Of a DNA stretch of 64,000 nucleotides, positions 27,617 through 35,578 are shown one piece after another. This DNA is from Pseudomonadales bacterium (lineage in GTDB: Bacteria; Pseudomonadota; Gammaproteobacteria; Pseudomonadales; Azotimanducaceae). A model generated the notes under the pieces. That model worked only from the letters and a program-made list of their open reading frames with translations. It did no database searches and had not been told where the DNA came from. Position 1 is the stretch's first letter, and each line of letters begins with the position of its first letter. The stretch lies in assembly GCA_022825925.1 (NCBI GenBank), contig JAJDVW010000016.1:62001-126000 (forward strand). Direction: 5' to 3'. Both the position numbers and the translations under genes were made by a program.

Positions 27617-28234
27617 TCAGGGGGACGGGCGAGGGTTGGAATGTTGCTCCAAGAGCGCGACGAGTTCCTCCTTGGACTGCCTTCCAGCGCCAAGCCGGTC
27701 GGCCCACGGGCGGCCGGGGTGCAGCACGTCCCAGGAGGACCGCGCCTGATTGTGCCTGCCACTGCCCGGATCGTGATTGCCGAAGCCCGTTATGAGCGTG
27801 TTCCAGATTGGCGAAAAGCGTTCGATTAGCAAGGATTCGCCAAGTGGTATCCAGATGTCATCTACGGAGAGATATCGACACCTGAAGTCTGCAAGCTTGA
27901 GATTGCGGGCTTCGTCAATGGATTGGGCGTGCTCGGCCAAACGCTGGAAGAGGACTGGCCCGGCCTTGGGGTTGATTGTGGCGCGTCCCTTTCTCGAGCC
28001 TGCGGGAATGGCTTTGCCAACGTACACAGGTCGGGAGTACGAACGGCGGGCGTGTTCCCTTGCGATTTCTTGGTACGGAGGGAAGTCCCCTGTGTAGTAG
28101 ATCGCGTAAACACCAGCGCCGATGAAGGACTCGGGGGGTGGCAACTCTCTCGGCTCGCGGTGCAACAGCGCATCGACGACGCTATCGGCCAGGCTCTGCC
28201 TATCCAGCGGGTTGTACGGCTGCTCGTCGGGCAC
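27617..28234 (-). CDS. Type II restriction endonuclease, Eco29kI family (GIY-YIG)
   Basis: 205 residues. The GIY-YIG core is GVYAIYYTG at 41-49 and PVYVGKA at 69-75, followed by the catalytic-helix R and H in LFQRLAEHAQS, the metal-binding Glu in GESLLIERFSPIWNT and the Asn in the same block. These match the Eco29kI group, which cleaves CCGCGG-type sites and forms homodimers. It overlaps the 3' end of its cognate methyltransferase by 35 bases, so methylase is made first. The reading of the target sequence is inference from the family. Confidence 0.9.
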   Translation of the reverse strand: MPDEQPYNPLDRQSLADSVVDALLHREPRELPPPESFIGAGVYAIYYTGDFPPYQEIAREHARRSYSRPVYVGKAIPAGSRKGRATINPKAGPVLFQRLAEHAQSIDEARNLKLADFRCRYLSVDDIWIPLGESLLIERFSPIWNTLITGFGNHDPGSGRHNQARSSWDVLHPGRPWADRLGAGRQSKEELVALLEQHSNPRPSP

Positions 28235-29507
28235 CGTTTGGACTCCGATCCGCGCTGCCCGTGGCGGTGGAAGCGCTCAGAAGCTCCCGCACGCCTTGGG
28301 CCAGAACATGTCCAAGCGACACCGGAACCGCGTTGCCAATCTGGCGCATGGTCTCCGACCAGGAGCCGGGGAATCGGTAGCTGTCCGGGAATGTTTGCAG
28401 GCGCGCCGCCTCGCGGATACTGAAGTACCGAAAGGTGCCGTCGTCCCTCGCGAGCATGTTCTCACCGCCCGGTACGCCGTGGTCTCCCGCCTTTAGCACT
28501 TTCGCTGGCTCGTCGAGCTTGCTGCCGGTGTGCCCGGGGTAGGGTCTGGCGCCGGGGTTGAAGCGATGGTCCGGGACGTCCTTGGACGCGACCGGGTCGA
28601 GCTCCGGGTCCGGCAGGTCGGAGATGGCATCGCGCACGGTCTGCCACGGTTGGAGGAGCGGGGGGAAATCGAAGCCCCGCAACCCGTCTACCCTCCGTTG
28701 TAGGGTGGTCGGGAGGCTTGGCCGCTGGTGGGCCGGAACCTCGTGGCGCGTCCAGTAGCTACCGCTGACCCACTGATCCCACAGCAATGTGTCGAGGGAG
28801 TGCGTGGGTTTCGGAAACGACCAGCCGATGTCGACATCGTTGCGCAGTCCCACCATGATCATTCGCTCCCGCCTTTGGGGTACGCCGAAGTCGGCCGCGT
28901 TGAGCACCGCCGTCGCGACGCGATACTCCAGACCCGGGCTTGCGCGGGAGGTCAGGCGGTGTGCGCGAAGGCGATTGGCATGATCGAGCCATGGTTCGCT
29001 TGGCCGTGTCATCAACTCGGGGAAGGTGAGGTGGTCTCGAACATACTCGAGGTAGCGGGCGAACGCGGGTCGCCGTAGTCCTCGCACGTTCTCGAGGACG
29101 AAGGCCCGAGGAGTCAGCTCCCGCACGGCGCGGATGGCTTCCGGGAACATGTCCCGTTTGTCCAGGGGGCCGTGGTGCTTGCCTCCGACGGAGAACGGCT
29201 GGCAGGGAGGGCCGCCCGAGATGAGGTCGATGTCCGTGCCAATCGAGCCGTACGAAAGCGTGCGTACGTCGCACTCCTCAAGCGGCCAGCCAGAGACCGT
29301 GGGATGGCCCGCTGCCTGATTCGTCCGGATGGTGTCGCAGGCATGCCGGTCCCAATCGACGACGAGTTCGTGGCGGAAGCCGGCTTGGTTCACTCCCATG
29401 CCGAGACCGCCCGCGCCGACGAACAACTCGACGGACCTCAACCGTTTGGGCTCCCCAAGAGACTCTCCATCCGCCATTCCGAGGTCGATCCGTCCTTGAT
29501 CCTGCAT
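28200..29507 (-). CDS. DNA (cytosine-5) methyltransferase of the Eco29kI-type system
   Basis: 435 residues from ATG 29507 (an internal ATG at 29477 is possible). All key motifs are seen: SVELFVGAGGLGMG (I), SGGPPCQPFS with the catalytic Cys (IV), LENVRG (VI), PQRRERM (VIII) and GNAVPVS (X). The region between VIII and X is the target recognition domain. It would protect the host from the adjacent nuclease. No regulatory C protein gene is present. The pair sits between DUF3604 and the fatty-acid oxidation gene. Confidence 0.95.
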   Translation of the reverse strand: MQDQGRIDLGMADGESLGEPKRLRSVELFVGAGGLGMGVNQAGFRHELVVDWDRHACDTIRTNQAAGHPTVSGWPLEECDVRTLSYGSIGTDIDLISGGPPCQPFSVGGKHHGPLDKRDMFPEAIRAVRELTPRAFVLENVRGLRRPAFARYLEYVRDHLTFPELMTRPSEPWLDHANRLRAHRLTSRASPGLEYRVATAVLNAADFGVPQRRERMIMVGLRNDVDIGWSFPKPTHSLDTLLWDQWVSGSYWTRHEVPAHQRPSLPTTLQRRVDGLRGFDFPPLLQPWQTVRDAISDLPDPELDPVASKDVPDHRFNPGARPYPGHTGSKLDEPAKVLKAGDHGVPGGENMLARDDGTFRYFSIREAARLQTFPDSYRFPGSWSETMRQIGNAVPVSLGHVLAQGVRELLSASTATGSADRSPNGARRAAVQPAG

Positions 29508-29635
29508 TCCCCAATCGCCGGCATGCCCGGTCGCTCACGCTGTATTTTGCCTCCGCGGCTGACGAATGCTCAAGACAGACTGGCTGCGTTGTCTCCCCGT
29601 GCAGGTCACTCGACGGCCCTCCCCGGACCTTGTCC

Positions 29636-29641
29636 TATACT
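29636..29641 (+). promoter_or_regulatory. -10-like TATACT before the fatty-acid oxidation gene
   Basis: TATACT is 28 bases before the preferred ATG at 29669, with the GAAGAGG ribosome binding site in between. No clear -35 is visible. Low to moderate confidence. Confidence 0.4.
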
Positions 29642-29668
29642 GCCGCGTCTTCCATGAAGAGGCACGAC

Positions 29669-31801
29669 ATGGCACTGCTGGGCACGGTTCACTACGAGGT
29701 GCGGGACCGCGTGGCGCTCGTCACCGTCGACAACCCGCCGGTCAACCCGCTGAGTTCAGGCGTGCGGTTCTACCTGTCGCAACACCTGGAGACCGCGCTG
29801 GCGGACGATGGCGTGGACGCGATCGTCATCACCGGCGCGGGCCGGGCGTTCATCGCCGGCGCGGACATCCGCGACTTCGGCAAGACCCCGAATCCCGAGG
29901 AAGTGCCGAAGCGCCCGGCCGGCGCGATCATCGAGGGAAGCGCGAAGCCGTTGGTGGCGGCCATCAACGGCACGGCCTTCGGCGGGGGCCTGGAACTCGC
30001 GCTCACGTGCCACTACCGGATCGCGGCGCCCGGCGCGCCCACGGGGCTGCCGGAGATCAAGATCGGCCTGCTGCCGGGCGGTGGCGGGACGCAGCGCCTG
30101 CCGCGGCTCATCGGCGCCGAAAGGGCCATGCTGGCGATCCTCTCGGGGGACCCGTTCGAGCCGGACGAGGCGCTGGCGCTCGGCATCGTCGACGAGATCG
30201 CCGCGGGCGACCTGGTCGAGCGCGCCCTGGCGTTCGCGAGGACGAAGGCGGCGGCGGGCGGCCCGTATCCGCTCGTGCGGCATCGGCGCGACAAGGTCGA
30301 GGCGGACCGGGCGAATCCCGACGTCTTCAAGGCCGGCGAGGCCTACCTGGCGCGCCGCCTGCGGGGGCAGGTCAACGGACAGATGGCGTTCGAGTCCGTG
30401 CAGGCGGCGGTGGAGATCGACGGCTTCGATGCGGGCATCGCCGCCGAACGCGCGAACTTCCAGGTCTGTCACGACCATGAGCAACGCGCGGCCATGATCC
30501 ACGTGTTCTTCGCCGAGCGGCAGGCGGCGCGTATCCCGGACATCCCGGGAGACACGCCGAAGAAGGCCATCGGGAGCGCCGCCACGGTGGGCGGCGGACT
30601 GATGGGCGGCGGGATCGCGATGTCCTTCGCGGACGCGGGGATTCCCGTGAAGGTCCTCGAGATGGACCAGGAAGCCCTCGACCGCGGCCTCGGCGTCATC
30701 CGCAACAACTACGGCCGCATGGTGCGCGGCGGCCGCATCACGCAGGAGGAGATGGACGCCCGGGTGGGACGCATCGAGGGCGTGCTCGATTACGACGCGA
30801 TCGGCGACGCGGACGTGGTCGTCGAGGCGGTGTACGAGAACCTCGATCTCAAGAAGCAGATCTTCGAGAAGCTCGACGCCGCGATGAAGCCCGGAGCGCT
30901 GCTCGCGAGCAACACGTCCGCCCTCGATCTCGACCAGATGGCCGCGACGACGCAGCGCCCGGGGGACGTGGTCGGCATGCACTTCTTCAGCCCCGCCAAC
31001 ATCATGCAGTTGCTGGAAGTGGTGCGCGGCGAGGAGACCGCCAAGGAGACCCTGGCCACCGTCATGGCGCTCGGCAAGGCCATCGGCAAGACCCCGGTGC
31101 TCTCCGCCAACGCGCCCGGCTTCATCGGGAACCGCATGCTGGGCGGCTACACGAGCCAGGCGGGCGAGATCATCCTCCACGGCGCCCTCCCGGAGCAGGT
31201 GGACCGGGTGATCCGGGAGTTCGGGTTCAAGATGGGCCCGTTCGCGATGAACGACCTGGTGGGGCTCGACCTGGGCTGGCGAGCACGCAAGATGGCCGGC
31301 GTGATGGACGCGGACAAGCCGCTGACGGCCGTCGTGCCCGACAAGCTGTGCGAGCTGGGTCGATACGGGCAGAAGACCAACGCCGGCTTCTACGCCTATC
31401 CGGAAGGCAGCCGACGCGGGGAGCCCGACCCGGAAGTAGCGAGGATCGTCGAGGAGACGTCCGCGGAGCTGGGCATCGCCCGGCGCGAGATCGGCGATGC
31501 CGAGGTTCTGAAGCGGTGCCTGTATCCGCTGGTGAACATCGGCGCGCAACTGCTGGACGACGGGATCGCGCTGCGGGCGAGCGACATGGACGTGGTGTAC
31601 GTCCACGGCTACGGCTTCCCGAAGTACCGCGGCGGCCCGATGTACTACGCGGACCAGGTGGGGCTCGAGAACATCTACCGCGACATCCTCGCGTTCCACC
31701 AGGAGTACGGGGACGCCTGGCGGCCGGCGCCGCTGCTGAAACGGCTGGCGGAGGAGGGCGGCTCGTTTGCCGGTTGGGACGCGGCGCAGGGGTCGAGGTG
31801 A
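29669..31801 (+). CDS. Enoyl-CoA hydratase/3-hydroxyacyl-CoA dehydrogenase fusion (FadJ/FadB-like)
   Basis: 710 residues from ATG 29669 (GAAGAGG just upstream; ATG 29654 is an alternative). The N-terminal crotonase domain holds the oxyanion segment and both catalytic Glu (AINGTAFGGGLELALTCH, LPEIKIGLLPGGGGTQRL). A Rossmann domain follows, with SAATVGGGLMGGGIAMSFADAG, then the catalytic His in HFFSPANIM and the C-terminal dehydrogenase helices. The enzyme catalyses steps two and three of beta-oxidation. No thiolase gene sits nearby, so the partner is elsewhere. Full length for the bacterial multifunctional enzyme. Confidence 0.96.
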   Translation: MALLGTVHYEVRDRVALVTVDNPPVNPLSSGVRFYLSQHLETALADDGVDAIVITGAGRAFIAGADIRDFGKTPNPEEVPKRPAGAIIEGSAKPLVAAINGTAFGGGLELALTCHYRIAAPGAPTGLPEIKIGLLPGGGGTQRLPRLIGAERAMLAILSGDPFEPDEALALGIVDEIAAGDLVERALAFARTKAAAGGPYPLVRHRRDKVEADRANPDVFKAGEAYLARRLRGQVNGQMAFESVQAAVEIDGFDAGIAAERANFQVCHDHEQRAAMIHVFFAERQAARIPDIPGDTPKKAIGSAATVGGGLMGGGIAMSFADAGIPVKVLEMDQEALDRGLGVIRNNYGRMVRGGRITQEEMDARVGRIEGVLDYDAIGDADVVVEAVYENLDLKKQIFEKLDAAMKPGALLASNTSALDLDQMAATTQRPGDVVGMHFFSPANIMQLLEVVRGEETAKETLATVMALGKAIGKTPVLSANAPGFIGNRMLGGYTSQAGEIILHGALPEQVDRVIREFGFKMGPFAMNDLVGLDLGWRARKMAGVMDADKPLTAVVPDKLCELGRYGQKTNAGFYAYPEGSRRGEPDPEVARIVEETSAELGIARREIGDAEVLKRCLYPLVNIGAQLLDDGIALRASDMDVVYVHGYGFPKYRGGPMYYADQVGLENIYRDILAFHQEYGDAWRPAPLLKRLAEEGGSFAGWDAAQGSR

Positions 31802-31819
31802 CCCACGGCGCGTCGTCGT

Positions 31820-33022
31820 TCAGTGGCTTCGCCGTTGTGGAACGTGTGGGACGAGCGCGGGCATCTGCCGCCGCATGAAGGCGTCGAAGAGGGGGACGGT
31901 GAAGGCCGTCTCCCCGTGCCGTTGGCTCCAGACCATGCCCTTCTTGATGAGGCGTTGGCGGACGGTGGCGACCGCCGGGGTGCCGACACCCAGCGTTTGG
32001 GCAATCCGCCCGGTCGGGTGCGGCCCCGGGCCCAGTTCCGCCATGGCCCGCAGGTACTTCTGTTCCAGCGGGGTGAGTTGGTCGAAGCGGACCCGGAAGA
32101 AGTTGCCGTCGAGGTGCGCGACCACCCCGGGTGCGGCGGACTCCACCATCGCGAGCGTCACTGGGCTCGCGGGGGCCGCGTTCCACACGTGGAAGCCCCA
32201 CTCCTGGAGGAAGTAGGGATAGTTCTGCGTGGCGGAGAGAACGGCTGCGACGGCGCCGGGCTCGAAGTCGACGCCTTCCGCGCGCGCCGGCTTCAGTAAC
32301 GCGGCCTCGGCGTCGGCGTCTTCGAGTCGACCGATCGCCGGGTAGTCGAAGAGACGCTCGGCGTAGGACTTGGCCCTGCCCGAGAGGGACACCGTCTGTG
32401 GCAGGCCCGCCCCGACGAACAGCAAGGGGAGCCCGAGTTGCGCGGTTTCGTGACAGGCGACGATGATGGCCGCGAGTTCCTTCGCCGAGAGGTATTGGAC
32501 CTCGTCGACGAACAACGCGATGGCCGTGTCTCTGTCGGCGGCCGCCTGGGCCACCGCCGCGAGCAGGCGGGGCAGGTCCTGCTCGATGTCGCCGGTGTCC
32601 GCTTCGCCCGGCGCGAGGTCGACGCTCAACCCGAATGGCCCCAGGTTGACCTTGAACGCCTTGGCGAAGTTGGCGAGCACATTGGCGCCCCGCTTCAGGT
32701 TCCGTCCGGCGCGGCGCTTCACGTCGAGGGCGTGAACGAGGCGGCGCAGCTCGGGCGCCAGCAACGCGGGCAGGGCGGAGCCGTCGGGCGCCTCGACGCG
32801 GACGGTCTGGAAGCCCTTTTCCTGGGCCATGAGGTTCAGTCGGTTCAGCAACACCGTCTTGCCCACGCCGCGCAGGCCGATCAACATCCGGCCCTTGGCG
32901 GGACGGCCGGCCAGGATGCGGTCCATGTCGATGGAGGTGTCCGCGAGCAAGGCGTCGCGGCCGGCCAACTCGGGCGGTTGAATGCCGGCGCCCGGCACGA
33001 AGGGATTGCGCAGACGGTCCAT
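31820..33022 (-). CDS. Stand-alone AAA ATPase with winged-helix tail
   Basis: 400 residues, starting MDRLRNPFVPGAG. Walker A GLRGVGKT near 49-56, Walker B ALFVDEVQ near 170, sensor-type VGAGLPQ, and a C-terminal winged-helix region (TPLEQKYLRAMAEL and GVGTPAVATVRQRLIKKGMV). Solitary ATPases of this kind are common in proteobacteria and have no settled function; some are regulators in conflict systems. The upstream region carries a nested palindrome (33031-33087) that could be an autoregulatory site. Confidence 0.85.
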   Translation of the reverse strand: MDRLRNPFVPGAGIQPPELAGRDALLADTSIDMDRILAGRPAKGRMLIGLRGVGKTVLLNRLNLMAQEKGFQTVRVEAPDGSALPALLAPELRRLVHALDVKRRAGRNLKRGANVLANFAKAFKVNLGPFGLSVDLAPGEADTGDIEQDLPRLLAAVAQAAADRDTAIALFVDEVQYLSAKELAAIIVACHETAQLGLPLLFVGAGLPQTVSLSGRAKSYAERLFDYPAIGRLEDADAEAALLKPARAEGVDFEPGAVAAVLSATQNYPYFLQEWGFHVWNAAPASPVTLAMVESAAPGVVAHLDGNFFRVRFDQLTPLEQKYLRAMAELGPGPHPTGRIAQTLGVGTPAVATVRQRLIKKGMVWSQRHGETAFTVPLFDAFMRRQMPALVPHVPQRRSH

Positions 33023-33030
33023 GGGTTCAG

Positions 33031-33087
33031 ATTAACGAAGATAACGCCGTTATCGTAACCCCTGTTAATGCCGACAACGTAGTTAAT
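33031..33087 (-). promoter_or_regulatory. Palindrome-rich upstream region of the AAA ATPase gene
   Basis: An AT-rich patch in otherwise GC-rich sequence. GATAACG and CGTTATC form a perfect 7-bp dyad around one base (33040-33054), 18 bases before the start codon. ATTAAC at 33031-33036 pairs with GTTAAT at 33064-33069 outside it, and another GTTAAT lies at 33082-33087. The spacing suggests a repressor or self-regulator binding site. Low-to-moderate confidence. Confidence 0.45.
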
Positions 33088-33134
33088 TCCTGACGCCTGG
33101 TACCGGACTCGCGGCGACGGGCCTTCTTTGCCGA

Positions 33135-34226
33135 CTACTTCGACAGGTCCACGATCCCGATCCGGTCCCCGAGGAACGTGCCGAGGTAGAACACGCCGTC
33201 GCGCTGCAGCGCCACGGTGACGCCGCCCATCGGGGCGCCCCCGTGGGAGATCAGCACCTGCTGGGAGAGATCGTCCGGATCGAGCGCCACGATCTCGAAA
33301 GGCATGCCGCAGGAGCCTTCCTCGATGCCCTGGCAGGCCAGCATCTCGCCCAGGCCCCCGGTGTGGGCGGCGGCGAGCAGGCGTCCGTCTTCGCCCCAGG
33401 TGGTGTTGTCGACGGGGTCGATGTCGGCCGTCGCGACGGTTTCGCCGGTGGCGACGTCGATCTTGCGGACGCCGCCCGAGCCGTAGACGTTGAGGTAGAC
33501 GTACCGCTCGTCCTCGGACTTCTCGATGCCGTTCGGCATCGGTGCGTCCGTGCCGTCGATCTTCCGGAACCCGCCCGCGGCCGACCAGGCGTAGACCCAG
33601 CCCGTGTCGGAACCGAGCAACGCCCGCACGAGCGAGAGCGACATGCCGTCCCGCGGAAACATCTGGGTCGCCCAGAACCCGCCGTCCCGCAGCAGGACGA
33701 TGTCGTTGAAGAAGCCCTCCTCCGGAGCGATCACGCAGCCCCGCCAGGCGAGCGAGCCGTCGTCGAACATCTCGAAGAGTTCCACCGACTCGCGTCCGCC
33801 GTGGTTGACCACCGCGAGTTCGTGTCGCCCGTCGGCGCGCGTCTCGATGTCGATGCCGTGGGGCGCGAAAACGGCGGCGTCCGGCGGACCGCACGCGGGG
33901 TCCCCCCACTCGGACGCTGCCGCCCCCGGCGCGCCTTCCGTGGCCGGGAACAGCACGGTCAGGGCGCGCGAACCCGGATCGTAGGTGGCGAGGCTCCCGC
34001 TCCGCGCGCCCTCCATGTCGCCGAACTGGCTGACGAGTATCCGACCGTCCGGGGCGAGGGCTAGATCCTCCGGATTCTGGAACTGGCAGTCGACATCGAT
34101 GCCGAACCCCGGTTCGCAGCCGGTGACGGGCGAGAACTCCGAGGAGCACCCGGCCGCAAGCGCCAGGCTCGCGGCGAGGACGAACGCTCGAGGAAGGGTC
34201 GTCGAATCAATAGCCTGCGTATTCAT
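33135..34226 (-). CDS. Beta-propeller lipoprotein (SMP-30/gluconolactonase-like)
   Basis: 363 residues from ATG 34226, with GGAGA upstream. Lipobox LAAGC gives an acylated Cys27. The mature part holds repeated beta-propeller blades: PEDLALAPDGRILVSQFGD, PHGIDIETRADGRHELAVVN, FFNDIVLLRDGGFWATQMF, MPNGIEKSEDERYVYLNVYG. This resembles SMP-30/gluconolactonase-type propellers; the substrate is unknown. It overlaps the end of the TonB-domain lipoprotein gene by 20 bases, so both are likely one transcript. Confidence 0.82.
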   Translation of the reverse strand: MNTQAIDSTTLPRAFVLAASLALAAGCSSEFSPVTGCEPGFGIDVDCQFQNPEDLALAPDGRILVSQFGDMEGARSGSLATYDPGSRALTVLFPATEGAPGAAASEWGDPACGPPDAAVFAPHGIDIETRADGRHELAVVNHGGRESVELFEMFDDGSLAWRGCVIAPEEGFFNDIVLLRDGGFWATQMFPRDGMSLSLVRALLGSDTGWVYAWSAAGGFRKIDGTDAPMPNGIEKSEDERYVYLNVYGSGGVRKIDVATGETVATADIDPVDNTTWGEDGRLLAAAHTGGLGEMLACQGIEEGSCGMPFEIVALDPDDLSQQVLISHGGAPMGGVTVALQRDGVFYLGTFLGDRIGIVDLSK

Positions 34227-34596
34227 CGCTTTCTCCAATTCTGAAGCGCAGCGTGCTGACACGGTTCGGGGCGGACACGGCCCGGCCGTCCTCGACCCGC
34301 GGCCGGAATCGCCAGCGGGACAGGGACGCGAGGGCGGCGGCATCGAACGTCCCCGCCGGCACCGACTGGACCACGCGCGGGTTCGCGACCGCGCCCGCGG
34401 CCGTGACGTCGTAGCGGACGACGACGTAGCCCTCGATCCCGGCGGCCTTGGCGGTCGCCGGATACACCAGGTCGGGCCCGGACAGGAACTGCGCCGGCCG
34501 CGAGGGGCTCGAGCACGCGCCGAGGAGCGCGGACGCGCCGAGAAGGACGGCGGCCCATGGGACGGCGCGCGGATACGGGACGACGAGCCGTGGCAT
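34207..34596 (-). CDS. Lipoprotein with TonB C-terminal-like domain
   Basis: 129 residues. Signal and lipobox LLGAC (Cys28). The rest matches the TonB C-terminal domain: YPATAKAAGIEGYVVVRYDV, AVANPRVVQS, FDAAALASLSRWRFRP. Because it lacks the TonB membrane anchor and proline-rich spacer, it is probably a small periplasmic relative, not the energy transducer itself. Translationally close to the propeller lipoprotein. Confidence 0.85.
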   Translation of the reverse strand: MPRLVVPYPRAVPWAAVLLGASALLGACSSPSRPAQFLSGPDLVYPATAKAAGIEGYVVVRYDVTAAGAVANPRVVQSVPAGTFDAAALASLSRWRFRPRVEDGRAVSAPNRVSTLRFRIGESDEYAGY

Positions 34597-34606
34597 GGGG
34601 CGCAGA

Positions 34607-35578
34607 CTACACGAGCGGAGCGGCGGCGACGCGCTGAAGCACGTCCTCGAACGCCGCCTCGAGGGCGTCGAAGCGCCGCGCGGCGTCCAGCTGGGAGCGG
34701 GCGCGCTCGAGATTCTGGCCGCGATGGGCGACGCGGAAGTAGCGGTCCCCGGTGCAGTGGTCCGTCAGGAAGCGGACGCCGAGCATGAAGCTCATGTGTC
34801 CGGGCGCCGCCGCGAAGGCCTTCGGGTCGACGATCCCGCCGGCGCCCCGCGCGAAGCCGCGCGCCACCCGTTCGAAGGTCTCCAGGGAGACGTGGAGCGC
34901 CGAGGCGGCCTCCTCGGCTCCGCTCGCCACGGACCGAACGAGGTCGCCGAAGTCCCACGCGGGGTGTCCGCGCATGGCGGTGTCGAGGTCGATCAGGTGC
35001 GTGACGCGCGGCTCCCCCGGATGGAACAGCAGGTTGTTCACCTTGCAGTCGCCGTGAATGACGGTCGGGACGTCGGGAAACCGGTACGCCTCGCGGGTCG
35101 CCACGAAGTCGACGTCCGCGGAGGCTTCCGGCGCGGCCTCCCGGAGAGCGTCCAGGTAGCGGGGCAGGTCGTGAAAGCCGTCGATGACCGGCTCGAGCAC
35201 GTCGTCCATGCCGGCGACGGCGGCGTGAAAGCCCCCGAACGCGAAGGCGGCCGGCTCGACCAGCGCGTCGGGGAGTTCCTGCAGGTTGCGTCCCTCGGCG
35301 AACGGAAACAGCCGCCACAGCTCGCCGGCCTCGTCCGTCGCCCATAGCGGTCCCGCCCGCGTCGGTATGGGTGCGACGATCCCGGCATGGTGGGGGAGGA
35401 GCTTCGCCAGGTTGCGCATGACGCCCTCGGGATTGGTGAAGACGTGCCCGTTGATGCACTGCAGGACGAAGCGGTCGTTCCCCACGGAGAAGGTCCGGTT
35501 GACGTGGCCGCCCGGCAACGGGCGTATCTCGAGCCCGGCGGCATCCGGCCAGTGGGCGAGCATGTCGCTCGGGTTCAC
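34607..35578 (-). CDS. APH-fold kinase, N-acetylhexosamine 1-kinase (NahK)-like
   Basis: 323 residues from GTG 35578, which overlaps the hexosaminidase stop (GTGA). The N-lobe FVLQCINGHVFTNPEGVMRN is close to the NahK/choline-kinase pattern; the catalytic loop is VIHGDCKVNNLLF and the metal Asp is in HLIDLDTAM. NahK phosphorylates GlcNAc or GalNAc at C1. Coupling to a GH20 hexosaminidase supports hexosamine salvage. A choline- or homoserine-kinase-like role is a less likely alternative. Confidence 0.8.
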   Translation of the reverse strand: MNPSDMLAHWPDAAGLEIRPLPGGHVNRTFSVGNDRFVLQCINGHVFTNPEGVMRNLAKLLPHHAGIVAPIPTRAGPLWATDEAGELWRLFPFAEGRNLQELPDALVEPAAFAFGGFHAAVAGMDDVLEPVIDGFHDLPRYLDALREAAPEASADVDFVATREAYRFPDVPTVIHGDCKVNNLLFHPGEPRVTHLIDLDTAMRGHPAWDFGDLVRSVASGAEEAASALHVSLETFERVARGFARGAGGIVDPKAFAAAPGHMSFMLGVRFLTDHCTGDRYFRVAHRGQNLERARSQLDAARRFDALEAAFEDVLQRVAAAPLV

